DNA of 43,117 bases, taken from Actinomadura sp. CNU-125 (GTDB taxonomy: Bacteria; Actinomycetota; Actinomycetes; Streptosporangiales; Streptosporangiaceae). Of the stretch, positions 16,386-23,765 are shown piece after piece. The notes under the pieces are model-generated. The model did no database searches and was not told the DNA's origin. It was given only the letters and a program-made list of their open reading frames with translations. The DNA is taken from assembly GCF_001942465.1 (NCBI RefSeq), contig NZ_MKJY01000560.1:1-43117 (forward strand), written 5' to 3'. The number at the start of each line of letters is the position of its first letter. The stretch's first letter is position 1. The position numbers and the translations under genes are program-made.

Positions 16386-17258
16386 ATGCCTGTTCGTCCA
16401 AGCCCGACCGTCCGCAGCAAGCGTCTGCGCCGCGAGTTGCGCCGTCTCCGCGAAGAGCGAGGCTTGACGATCGAGAAGGTCGCCGACCTTGCGGGCGGTG
16501 AGTGGAACCCGAGCACTCTGGGACGTTGGGAGAAGGGGGATCGCCGGATCCGTCCGGCCGACCTGCGTCATCTACTCGACGTCTACGAGATCCACGGCGA
16601 CCAGCGTGACGCACTGCTGACGCTTGCCCGGGAAGCGCGCCAGCGTGGGTGGTGGCAGGCGTACGCCGACGTCCTGCCGTCCGAGTACAGCTCGTACATC
16701 GGACTCGAGACCGAGGCACGAGAGATCCGCACCTACCAGCAGCAACTCATCCCGGGCATCGTTCAGACCGCAGACTACGCACGGGCGGTGATCCAGGCGG
16801 CCCGCCCGGACGACGACACCGACGCGATCGAGCGGCGCGTCGACGTCCGGCTCGACCGGCAAAAGGTGCTCGCCGACCCCCAACCGACCAACCTCTGGGC
16901 CGTGATCGACGAAGCATCGATACGTCGGGTCGTCGGGAACCGCGAGGTGATGCGCGAACAACTCGAGTACTTGAGCGAAGTCGCCGAGCGCCCGGGGATT
17001 CAGGTCCAAGTGCTGCCGTTCGAGGCAGGAGCACACGCCGCCATGGCCGCATCGTTCGTCATCATGGGGTTCGAGGCCCCCGACCCGAACGTGGTCTACA
17101 TCGACACAGGCACAAGCGCACTCTTCGTGGAAGACCCCACCGACCTTGCCGCATATAGACTGATTTTCGACCACTTGAGAGCTTCGGCGCAGAGCCCCAG
17201 CGAATCGATGCGGGTTCTCCGCAACGCAGCCCAAAACTTCGCGCAACGGCCGACTTAG
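16386..17258 (+). CDS. XRE-family regulator with DUF5753 (WhiJ-like)
   Basis: 290 residues. An N-terminal helix-turn-helix (LRREERGLTIEKVADLAGG then STLGRWEKGDRRIRPADLRH, residues about 18-60) is followed by the DUF5753 domain with its typical blocks EREIRTYQQQLIPGIVQT-like (here EAREIRTYQQQLIPGIVQTA), RRVDVRLDRQKVL, LWAVIDEASIRRVVG and PNVVYIDTGTSALFVED. A ribosome-binding site AAAGGAG precedes the ATG by nine bases. The downstream DUF397 gene is its usual partner. In Streptomyces, WhiJ-type regulators with DUF397 partners act in developmental control; function here is by analogy. Confidence 0.93.
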   Translation: MPVRPSPTVRSKRLRRELRRLREERGLTIEKVADLAGGEWNPSTLGRWEKGDRRIRPADLRHLLDVYEIHGDQRDALLTLAREARQRGWWQAYADVLPSEYSSYIGLETEAREIRTYQQQLIPGIVQTADYARAVIQAARPDDDTDAIERRVDVRLDRQKVLADPQPTNLWAVIDEASIRRVVGNREVMREQLEYLSEVAERPGIQVQVLPFEAGAHAAMAASFVIMGFEAPDPNVVYIDTGTSALFVEDPTDLAAYRLIFDHLRASAQSPSESMRVLRNAAQNFAQRPT

Positions 17259-17268
17259 AAAGGTACGG

Positions 17269-17487
17269 GTGGCCGTGAACAAGGACAAGGCAGACACAGT
17301 CCATACCTCGTGGCGCAAGAGCACTCGCAGCAGCGGAAACGGTGAGTGCGTCGAAGTCTCCGTCCTCACGGCGAACATCGGAGTCCGCGACAGCAAGGCC
17401 CCGGACGCCGGATACCTCGCCCTCGCCCCCGACACATGGGCCGCGTTCGTGACCGGCGTGCGAGACGGACGGTTCGACCTGCCCTAA
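17269..17487 (+). CDS. DUF397 protein
   Basis: 72 residues (start GTG 17269; GTG 17275 also possible). Contains the DUF397 core TSWRKSTRSSGNGECVEVSV, GVRDSKAPDAGYLALAPDTW and the C-terminal FVTGVRDGRFDLP. Such proteins are the small cognate partners of XRE-DUF5753 regulators, encoded just downstream as here (10-base gap). The 3' end of this gene plus its terminator recurs as a remnant at 22233-22319. A perfect hairpin at 17503-17540 ends the unit. Confidence 0.9.
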   Translation: MAVNKDKADTVHTSWRKSTRSSGNGECVEVSVLTANIGVRDSKAPDAGYLALAPDTWAAFVTGVRDGRFDLP

Positions 17488-17545
17488 CCCCCAAGGCCCG
17501 AGCCGACGCCCCGCCGACCGTGCCGTCGGCGGGGCGTCGGCGTCC
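17463..17545 (+). repeat. DUF397 3'-end plus terminator, intact copy
   Basis: Covers the last codons of the DUF397 gene (GRFDLP, stop) and its hairpin. It aligns with 22233-22319 at roughly 85% by eye with a few small indels. The two copies are in the same orientation and 4.8 kb apart, bracketing the redox genes and the hydrolase remnant. Confidence 0.7.
17503..17540. terminator. Terminator hairpin after DUF397
   Basis: Perfect 16-bp stem (CCGACGCCCCGCCGAC with its complement) and six-base loop (17519-17524), 16 bases after the DUF397 stop and 45 bases before the convergent HxlR stop, so it can serve both strands. Confidence 0.8.
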
Positions 17546-17584
17546 GAGCCCGCCGACTTGACCTTTCCGTCCGGCCGCCGCGGT

Positions 17585-18004
17585 TCAGGATCGGGACGCG
17601 GAGGGGGCGGTGGTAGCGGCGCGGGAACGGTTGGTGCGGATCTCGTCGTGGTGGTCGGCCGCCCAACCGATCAGCTGCTTGACGATCTCGATCAGACCGC
17701 CGCCGAGCGGCGCGAGCGCGTACTCGACGCGCGGCGGCACCTCGGCGTACGCGGTGCGGCTGATCAACCCGTCTGCCGTCAGTTGGCGAAGGGTGTGGGT
17801 CAGCATGCGCTGGGAGATGCCCGGGATCTGGCGCTGCAGGTCGGTGTAGCGCATCGGGCCGCCCTCCAGGACGGCGATGATCAGCATGCTCCACTTGTCG
17901 CCCACCCGGTCGAGCACCTGGCGGATGAAGTCCATGTGATCGGCGGGGATGCTCGCGCACGGCCCGACCGAAGCCGCCATCCCGATACCCGCGCTGTCCT
18001 GCAT
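17585..18004 (-). CDS. HxlR family transcriptional regulator
   Basis: 139-residue winged helix-turn-helix protein. HxlR blocks: IRQVLDRVGDKWSMLIIAVL, GPMRYTDLQRQIPGISQRML, THTLRQLTADGLISRTAY and PPRVEYALAPLGGGL. Homologues often sense redox or electrophile stress through a Cys near the N-terminus; one Cys is present (VGPCASIPADHMDF). It is divergent from the DsbA/FrnE gene across a 106-base region containing a good promoter, so it most likely controls the adjacent redox operon (inference). Confidence 0.92.
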   Translation of the reverse strand: MQDSAGIGMAASVGPCASIPADHMDFIRQVLDRVGDKWSMLIIAVLEGGPMRYTDLQRQIPGISQRMLTHTLRQLTADGLISRTAYAEVPPRVEYALAPLGGGLIEIVKQLIGWAADHHDEIRTNRSRAATTAPSASRS

Positions 18005-18043
18005 GGCGCCCGTTCCTCTCCGTCACGCACACCGATGTGCCTT

Positions 18044-18072
18044 TTGTACCGCCTTCCATACTGGCCCACAAT
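18044..18072 (+). promoter_or_regulatory. Promoter of the DsbA-SDR operon
   Basis: TTGTAC (18044-18049) and CACAAT (18067-18072) with a 17-base spacer, 39 bases upstream of the DsbA ATG. The surrounding region is AT-richer than average and lies between HxlR and its likely target, so an HxlR site probably overlaps it. Confidence 0.5.
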
Positions 18073-18110
18073 GACGTTACGAACAAACAGTAGGAATTGG
18101 AGGTCAGGCC

Positions 18111-18818
18111 ATGAAGGTAGAGATCTGGTCTGAGATCACCTGCCCCTGGTGCGGGCTGGGCGGCCATCGGTTCGAGCGGGCCGTGGAGCGCTTCGAGCAC
18201 AGTGATCAACTGGAGGTGGTCCACCGCTCGTTCCCGCTGGGGAGCGACCTCCCCGAGGACCGCACGATCGGCGTCCGCGAATTCGTGCTGGCCAAGTACG
18301 GCGCCGTCCCCGGGCAGGCCGGCGTACCGGACATCGAAGGCATGGCCGCCGCCGAGGGCCTGGCCCCCTACCGGGTCCTGGACAACCGGGTCGGGAACAC
18401 CGACCTGGCCCACGAGTTCCTCGCGCACGCCTCCGCCGAAGGCAAGAACGGCGAAGCCTGGAACATGCTCTTCCGCGCCTACTTCGGCGGAGCCGAGTCG
18501 ATCTTCACGCTCGACGACCTGCTCGTCTTCTCCGACAGGCTCGGTCTGGACCGCGAACGGACGCGCCGGGTGCTCGCCGACCGGCGCTACCGCCGTCAGG
18601 TACGGCGAGACGCACAGCAGGCGCAGCGGCTCGGGGCGACCGGTGCCCCCTTCACCGTCATCGACGGCCGGTACGCCCTCGCGGGCGCGCAGGACACCGA
18701 CACCCTGCTCGGCATCCTGCGGCAGGTCTGGGACCAGACCCACCCGACCGTTCTCGTCGCCGACGACGCTGCGACCTGCGGCCCGGACGTCTGCGCGGCG
18801 CCCGCCGCCCACACCTGA
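18111..18818 (+). CDS. DsbA family oxidoreductase, FrnE-like
   Basis: 235 residues with a thioredoxin-like fold interrupted by a helical insertion. The active site CPWC is at residues 11-14 (EITCPWCGLGG), followed by the cis-Pro region TGAPFTVIDGRYALAGAQ near 185. There is no signal peptide, so it acts in the cytosol, like FrnE/2-hydroxychromene isomerase-like DsbA proteins that act as disulfide or polyketide isomerases. The C-terminus has a second Cys pair (TCGPDVCAA), which could bind metal or form a disulfide. GGAGG lies just upstream of the ATG. It is followed by an SDR gene in the same direction. Confidence 0.9.
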   Translation: MKVEIWSEITCPWCGLGGHRFERAVERFEHSDQLEVVHRSFPLGSDLPEDRTIGVREFVLAKYGAVPGQAGVPDIEGMAAAEGLAPYRVLDNRVGNTDLAHEFLAHASAEGKNGEAWNMLFRAYFGGAESIFTLDDLLVFSDRLGLDRERTRRVLADRRYRRQVRRDAQQAQRLGATGAPFTVIDGRYALAGAQDTDTLLGILRQVWDQTHPTVLVADDAATCGPDVCAAPAAHT

Positions 18819-18873
18819 TCCGCACACCGGCCTCCGCATGTCCCGGCGGTCACCACACGGAAGAGATCTCACT

Positions 18874-19563
18874 GTGCCCACTCTCGCCATCGTCGGCGCC
18901 GGCCCCGGCATGGGCCTGGCCATCGCCCGCACCTTCGGCAGCCGCGGCTTCGACGTCGCCCTGATCGCCCGCACCAAGGAGAAGCTGGAAACGCTGGTCG
19001 ACCGTCTCGGCCGGGAAGGCATCACGGCCGCCGGATTCCCCGCCGACATCCTCGACCGCGCGTCACTGACCGACGCCCTGGACGCGGCCAAGGCCCGCTT
19101 CGGCGGCATCGACGTACTGGAGTACTCACCGGCCCCGCACTCCCCGGTGCCCGGCCTCACCATGGCTGCTCCCTCGCAGGTCACGGTGGACAATCTGCAG
19201 CCGATGATCGAGTACGGCTTCTACGGCGCCGTCACGGCGGCTCGGGCCGTGCTGCCCGCGATGCGCGAGGCGGGCGCCGGGACCCTGCTGTTCACCGGCG
19301 GCGGCGGCTCGGTGGACCCGATACCGATGCTCGGCAACGCCAACGCGGCCCAGGCGGCCCTGCGCAACTGGGCGATCAACCTGAACAAGGAACTGGCCGG
19401 CACCGGCGTCTACGCCGCCCACGTGGCGATCAACGTCTGGATCGGCGAGGGCGTCGTGGACGCCCCGGAAGGCAGCCCGACCGCCACGCCCGAGGAGATC
19501 GCCCCCCTGTACTGGGACCTGCACGAAAACCGCGACCGCCCCGAGGCCGTCTTCAACGCCTGA
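18874..19563 (+). CDS. SDR-fold NAD(P)-binding protein lacking the YxxxK motif
   Basis: 229 residues from GTG 18874 (GGAAGAGA upstream; an in-frame ATG at 18838 is an alternative). The Rossmann motif GAGPGMGLAIARTFGSRGFD and the NAG-region strand are present. Where classical SDRs have Tyr-xxx-Lys, this protein reads GNANAAQAALRN, so aligning on the AALRN that usually follows Lys gives Ala and Gln instead. It may therefore be a binding or non-classical enzyme. It probably belongs to the DsbA operon (55-base gap). A convergent terminator follows. Confidence 0.8.
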   Translation: MPTLAIVGAGPGMGLAIARTFGSRGFDVALIARTKEKLETLVDRLGREGITAAGFPADILDRASLTDALDAAKARFGGIDVLEYSPAPHSPVPGLTMAAPSQVTVDNLQPMIEYGFYGAVTAARAVLPAMREAGAGTLLFTGGGGSVDPIPMLGNANAAQAALRNWAINLNKELAGTGVYAAHVAINVWIGEGVVDAPEGSPTATPEEIAPLYWDLHENRDRPEAVFNA

Positions 19564-19587
19564 TCCGGCCGGCGAACGATTCGCGCA

Positions 19588-19634
19588 GGGTGGAGGCCCA
19601 ACGACGAGCCACCGATCGCGTTGGGCCTCCACCC
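19588..19634. terminator. Bidirectional terminator
   Basis: 16-bp perfect arms (GGGTGGAGGCCCAACG, 19588-19603, with complement 19619-19634) and a 15-base loop, between the convergent SDR and quinone-reductase genes. Confidence 0.75.
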
Positions 19635-19700
19635 CGGCCAGGGTCTTGTGGACGACACCGCCCGCCCCTTCGGCCGCGATGCCCTCCGGCACGCCGACGG

Positions 19701-20480
19701 CTAGCCCCGCACGTGCAGTCCGAAACCCTTGCGGCCCGGCACTTCCAGGGCGTCCTTCAACCGCAGTGACGGGATCTCGTAGTCACCGAAGTTCTGCCGC
19801 CGGAACGCGATCGGCTCGGTCGTCTCCAGCGACAGCAGCCGCTCCTTCCACGCCTTCGCGGCGTCCTCGAAGTCGCCGTCGGCGAGCTTGTCGGTGCCGT
19901 ACAGGACGAACGGCGGCAGCACCTCCACGCCCGGGTAGTACAGGATCCCGTGGTGGATCGGGAACAGCAGGTCCTCGATCGGGCCGTTGATCCCGCGATC
20001 GCTGTAGTGGGACTCCGGGCCCCCGACGGTCACCGACAGGATCGCCCGACGCCCCTGCAGCGTTCCCTCACCGAAGCGCTCGCCGTACCGGGTCTCGTCG
20101 TGCACTCCGACGCCGTACGCGAAGTGGAAGGAGAACACCCGGTCCACCCAGCCCTTGAGGATCGCGGGCATCGTGTACCACCACATCGGGAACTGGAAGA
20201 CGATCGTGTCGGCCCACAGCAGCTTTGCCTGCTCGGCCGCCACGTCGGACGTGAGCGCGCCGGCGTCGTACGCTCCGGCTGAACTCGGTATCACCTGCAA
20301 CGGGCTCGTGGCGTGCTCTCCGAAGTCCGCCGCGTCCACGACGGCCTTCCAGTTCATCGCGTACAGGTCGCTCACCCGCACCTCGTGCCCGGCGGCTTCG
20401 AGAGTGGACACGGCGAGGTCCTTCAGCGAGCCGTTCAGCGAACGCGGCTCGGGGTGGGCGTAGACGATGAGCGTCTTCAT
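19701..20480 (-). CDS. NAD(P)H dehydrogenase (quinone)-like flavodoxin-fold protein
   Basis: 259 residues. MKTLIVYAHPEPRSLNGSLK is the family N-terminus (FMN/FAD phosphate loop). FQFPMWWYTMPAILKGWVDR and SVTVGGPESHYSD are the other typical NQO1/MdaB-family blocks. It should reduce quinones or related electrophiles with two electrons from NAD(P)H in the cytosol. The ATG at 20480 is chosen because the family begins with KTLIVYAHPEP; the 26 upstream residues of the open frame have no similarity. It is divergent from an MmyB-type XRE regulator (144-base gap), which is the likely controller, and convergent with the DsbA-SDR operon. Confidence 0.9.
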   Translation of the reverse strand: MKTLIVYAHPEPRSLNGSLKDLAVSTLEAAGHEVRVSDLYAMNWKAVVDAADFGEHATSPLQVIPSSAGAYDAGALTSDVAAEQAKLLWADTIVFQFPMWWYTMPAILKGWVDRVFSFHFAYGVGVHDETRYGERFGEGTLQGRRAILSVTVGGPESHYSDRGINGPIEDLLFPIHHGILYYPGVEVLPPFVLYGTDKLADGDFEDAAKAWKERLLSLETTEPIAFRRQNFGDYEIPSLRLKDALEVPGRKGFGLHVRG

Positions 20481-20623
20481 GGCGGTTCCCTTCGACGAGG
20501 TGTGTCGCCATCGATGCTCGACCGCCGGGACCTCCCCGTTCAGGGGCGCTTCTTCCACCGGACCGCACTTCCTGGTAACGGCAGGACCACCTTCACGTGC
20601 ACCGCCAAGGCCATACTGGGCGC

Positions 20624-21466
20624 ATGGACGATCTGGCGGGCTTCCTGCGGACCCGGCGTGCCCGGGTCGACCCGGCGGCCGTCGGCATCCCCACCGACAG
20701 CCGCCGCCGCGTCGAAGGGCTGCGCCGCGAAGAGATCGCGCACCTGTCGGGAGTCAGCGTCGACTACTACGTACGGCTGGAGCAGGGCCGCGCCACCCAG
20801 CCGTCCGAACAGGTCCTCGACGCGCTCGCCGGCGTCCTCGGCCTCGACGACACCGAACGCGGGCACCTGTACCGGCTCGCCCGGCAGCGCCGCCGCCGCG
20901 CGAAGCCGCCCGGCGGGCGCGTGCGGCCGGAGCTGCTGCGCGTCCTGGACCTGGTCACCGACGCGCCCGCCCTGATCATGAACTACCGGCTGGACGTGGC
21001 CGCCGGGAACCGCCTCGCCGGGCTCCTCTACGGCCGGGAGATGCCGGGCCTGAACACCGCCCGGCACATCTTCCTCGAAGAGGACGAGCGCGGCTTCTAC
21101 GCGGACTGGGAGAAATGCACCCTCGACGTGGTCGGGCACCTGCGCCTCGCGGCCGGGAAGTACCCCGACGATCCGGGCCTGGCCTCGCTCATCGGCGAGC
21201 TGGCGATGGGCAGCGAGCGCTTCCGCCGCCTCTGGGCCCGCGCGGACGTACGCGCCCGCACGCACGGACGCAAGGCGTACCGGCACCCGCTGGTCGGACT
21301 ACTCGAACTGCACCAGGAGAACTTCGCACTGCCGGATGATTCAGGCCTGGAGCTACTGGTGCTCTCCGCCGCCCCCGAAAGCCCCACCGCAGACGGGCTG
21401 CGCCTGCTGGGTGCGCTCAGCACTGATGGACTTCCCACGGCGAAAAGCCCTCCAGTAGCGAAATAA
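20624..21466 (+). CDS. Helix-turn-helix regulator with MmyB-like ligand-binding domain
   Basis: 280 residues. The XRE domain (residues about 1-85) reads FLRTRRARVDPAAVGIPTDS, RRVEGLRREEIAHLSGVSVD and YYVRLEQGRATQPSEQVLDA, the hallmark start of this family. The second half (LIMNYRLDVAAGNRLAGLLY, GSERFRRLWARADV) is the MmyB-like domain, which binds small hydrophobic ligands in characterised relatives. This type is usually divergent from, and regulates, an oxidoreductase or SDR gene; here it faces the quinone-reductase gene. ATG 20624 is used rather than GTG 20597 because the conserved region begins there. Confidence 0.9.
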   Translation: MDDLAGFLRTRRARVDPAAVGIPTDSRRRVEGLRREEIAHLSGVSVDYYVRLEQGRATQPSEQVLDALAGVLGLDDTERGHLYRLARQRRRRAKPPGGRVRPELLRVLDLVTDAPALIMNYRLDVAAGNRLAGLLYGREMPGLNTARHIFLEEDERGFYADWEKCTLDVVGHLRLAAGKYPDDPGLASLIGELAMGSERFRRLWARADVRARTHGRKAYRHPLVGLLELHQENFALPDDSGLELLVLSAAPESPTADGLRLLGALSTDGLPTAKSPPVAK

Positions 21467-21855
21467 GCCCATCGGGGTCGGCGGCGGCTGCCGGGATCGG
21501 CATCGCGGGTGCTGTGTCCAGCGGTTATCTGCGCCGAGACCTCCACGAGCCGCCCGGGACGTCCGTCCGCCGACCGCCTCACCCTCTCGGCCGTCCGGGC
21601 CGTCATGTAGTCCGACCGCGAGGGCCGGGACGAAGGCGATGCCGTGCGGTTCGCCCGCCTTGAGACCCCGGTGCCGTGCAACGCCGTCGGGGCGTGCCGC
21701 ACTGTCGGCCGCGCCGGTTCCTTGATGCCGGGGGTCCGCTGTATCGCGGGCGTATCGAAAATCGCATACACCATCGCAACAGTCTTCCGTCTTCAGTGGA
21801 GGCACTGGGAACACATGGGCAGGTCATCGGTCGCCGACAGCGGTCGCCGGTAGAC
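21467..21855. other. Non-coding or decayed stretch
   Basis: About 390 bases with no convincing gene on either strand. Open frames exist on the minus strand but show no recognisable domain, no ribosome-binding site and no consistent codon bias. Since it joins the serine-hydrolase remnant, it may be further decayed sequence. Confidence 0.5.
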
Positions 21856-22230
21856 GGGTAAACCGTTCCACGCGGTGGCCGTCTTGCAGCTGGCGCAGCA
21901 GGGCAAGCTGAAACTGTCGGACACGGTGGGCACCCACCTTGAGGGCTTCGCCGAGAACATCGCCGAGCAGGTGCCGGGGCCAAGATCCCCCACGGAGCGA
22001 CGTCATTCGGGGCGTACGGGATCCCGGTCTCCATCGTCAACGGCCAGTGGCAGTACCAGAGCGCCGGTGGCAACCCCGGTGTCAGCGCCAACTGGGACAT
22101 CTACCCTGACACCGGCTGGGTCGGTGTCATCCTCGGCAACTGCGACGGCGTGCCGATGCGGGAGATGATCGGGCAGGAGACGCAAGCGATCACCGGGGCT
22201 GCGCCCGGCGGCGGGGGTGGTGGTGGCTGA
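21856..22230 (+). pseudogene. Serine hydrolase (beta-lactamase class C/PBP4* family) remnant with internal deletion
   Basis: Two pieces of one gene in different frames. Piece one (21856-21972) encodes GKPFHAVAVLQLAQQGKLKL, SDTVGTHLEGFAENIAEQV, the segment that follows the SxxK active-site region in this family. Piece two (from about 21982) encodes the C-terminus YGIPVSIVNGQWQYQSAGGN, PGVSANWDIYPDTGWVGVIL and ends in a poly-Gly tail at TGA 22228-22230. The catalytic SxxK and YxN segments and about 200 residues between the pieces are missing, so it cannot be active. Confidence 0.8.
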
Positions 22231-22232
22231 GA

Positions 22233-22319
22233 CGGTCCGACGGCCGGTTCGACCTGCCCTGACCCCAAGGCCCCGAGCCGAAGCCCCATCGACCATGCCG
22301 TCGGCGGGGTCGGCGGCGC
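22233..22319 (+). repeat. DUF397 3'-end plus terminator, degenerate copy
   Basis: Bases 22236-22262 encode SDGRFDLP and a stop, as at the end of the intact DUF397 gene. The following 55 bases match its terminator region with substitutions that weaken the hairpin. No 5' part of a DUF397 gene is present; the serine-hydrolase stop lies six bases upstream. A recombination or deletion scar is the simplest explanation. Confidence 0.75.
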
Positions 22320-22431
22320 GGGTCCTCAGGGTGTTCCTGACACTCGTCGTCCTACAAGCCCGTTAGAGCTGCCGTCGTTCCGCCCGTCCGGCGTGCCGTG
22401 ACTCGCGCCGAATGTGATCTGGGTCATGTCG

Positions 22432-22458
22432 TGTCACGGATTCGCTCCGTCCGGCGAC
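22432..22458 (+). promoter_or_regulatory. ECF41-type promoter
   Basis: TGTCACG, 16 bases, CGAC. The ECF41 promoter consensus, as I recall it from work on this group, is TGTCACA-N16-CGTC, so the match is 6/7 and 3/4 with exact spacing. It lies 36 bases before the oxidoreductase ATG, whose operon contains the ECF41 gene itself. Confidence 0.6.
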
Positions 22459-22494
22459 TTGTGGGCGTAACCGCGGAGTGAACGGAGCAGGATC

Positions 22495-23694
22495 ATGACG
22501 AAGAACAACGGCGGCCGGACGCACGTCATCGTGATCGGCGGCGGGTACGCCGGAGTCGTCGCGGCCAACCGCCTGACGAGCCGCGACGATGTCGCCGTGA
22601 CCCTGGTCAACCCCCGCCCGACCTTCGTCGAGCGGATCCGGTTGCACCAACTGGTGGCCGGGTCGGACGACGCGGTCGTCGACTACAAGGACGTGCTGAG
22701 CGAAAAGGTCGAGCTCGTGGTCGACGCCGCCACCGAGATCGATCGGGATACGCGGACCGTGTCGCTGGCCGCCGGCGGCCCCCTCCGCTACGACTACCTG
22801 ATCTACGCGGTGGGCAGCGGCGGCGGCGCGCCGCAGGTGCCCGGCGCGGACCTGACCTACCCGATCGCGACGCTGGAGCAGGCCGAGGTGCTGCGCCGGG
22901 CCGTGGCCGACGCGCCCGCCGACGCCGCGCTGACGGTCGTGGGCGGCGGCGCCACCGGCATCGAGACCGCGGCCGAACTCGCCGAGGCCGGCCGGGCCGT
23001 CACCCTCGTGTGCGGCGGACAACTCGGCTCCTACCTGCACCCCAACGGGCGCCGCTTCGTCGCCAAGCGGCTCGCCGCACTGGGCGTGACCGTCCTGGAT
23101 GGGCCCGGCGCCAAGGTGACGTCGGTGACCGCCGACGCCGTACGGCTGGCCGACGGCGGGCAGGTGCTCAGCCACCTGACCATCTGGGCCGCCGGGTTCG
23201 ACGTGCCCGACCTGGCCGCCCGCAGCGGCCTGCGCACCGACCCCGCGGGCCGCCTCCTCACCGACGAGACCCTGACCAGCATCGACGACGACCGCATCGT
23301 CGCCGCCGGAGACGCCGCCTCGCCCTCGGGCATGCCCTACCGGATGGGCTGCCAGTCCGCCCTCCAGCTCGGCCCCCACGCCGCCGACGCCGTCCTGCGC
23401 CGCATCGAAGGCGGACGGCCCGACGCCGTCAGCGTCGGCTTCAACGGGCTGTGCGTCAGCCTCGGCCGCGGCACCGGCATCTTCCAGTTCTCGCGCAAGA
23501 ACGACACCGCCGTCCGTTTCCACCTCGGCGGCCGCGCCGGCGCGCGCATGAAGGAGTTCGTCTGCTCCCACACCATCAAGCAGCTGACCGAAGAAGCGCA
23601 CAAGCCCGGCGCACGCGCCCTCAAGGCCAAGGACGACACCCGGGAGCAGCGCGTCCGGGACGCCCGCGAGAACCGGCCCGCACACGCGGCCTGA
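22495..23694 (+). CDS. NAD(P)/FAD-dependent oxidoreductase, NDH-2-like (pyridine nucleotide-disulfide family)
   Basis: 399 residues. FAD-binding Rossmann motif VIVIGGGYAGVVAANRLTSR near residue 10, NAD(P)-binding motif LTVVGGGATGIETAAELAEA near 145, and the second FAD motif RIVAAGDAAS near 270. The fold is that of type II NADH dehydrogenases and FSP1-like proteins, so it probably passes electrons from NAD(P)H to a quinone-like acceptor. There is no obvious C-terminal membrane helix; the tail is charged (KAKDDTREQRVRDARENRP). An ECF41 promoter precedes it and the ECF41 sigma gene follows by 71 bases, the known oxidoreductase-sigma pairing. Confidence 0.9.
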   Translation: MTKNNGGRTHVIVIGGGYAGVVAANRLTSRDDVAVTLVNPRPTFVERIRLHQLVAGSDDAVVDYKDVLSEKVELVVDAATEIDRDTRTVSLAAGGPLRYDYLIYAVGSGGGAPQVPGADLTYPIATLEQAEVLRRAVADAPADAALTVVGGGATGIETAAELAEAGRAVTLVCGGQLGSYLHPNGRRFVAKRLAALGVTVLDGPGAKVTSVTADAVRLADGGQVLSHLTIWAAGFDVPDLAARSGLRTDPAGRLLTDETLTSIDDDRIVAAGDAASPSGMPYRMGCQSALQLGPHAADAVLRRIEGGRPDAVSVGFNGLCVSLGRGTGIFQFSRKNDTAVRFHLGGRAGARMKEFVCSHTIKQLTEEAHKPGARALKAKDDTREQRVRDARENRPAHAA

Positions 23695-23703
23695 CCCCCC
23701 GGC

Positions 23704-23730
23704 GGGCGGGCGGCCCGACGCCGCCCGCCC
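23704..23730. other. Hairpin between oxidoreductase and sigma genes
   Basis: Perfect 11-bp stem GGGCGGGCGGC / GCCGCCCGCCC with a five-base loop, nine bases after the oxidoreductase stop. It may attenuate read-through into the sigma gene, keeping sigma levels below those of its target. Confidence 0.55.
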
Positions 23731-23765
23731 TGTCCCCGTAATGGCCTGCCTGGAAGGATCCGAGG

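Noticed and set aside
21097..21774. Minus-strand open frame of 225 residues over the debris region
   Set aside because: Half of it is antisense to the MmyB-type regulator, it has no recognised domain, and codon usage is not gene-like.
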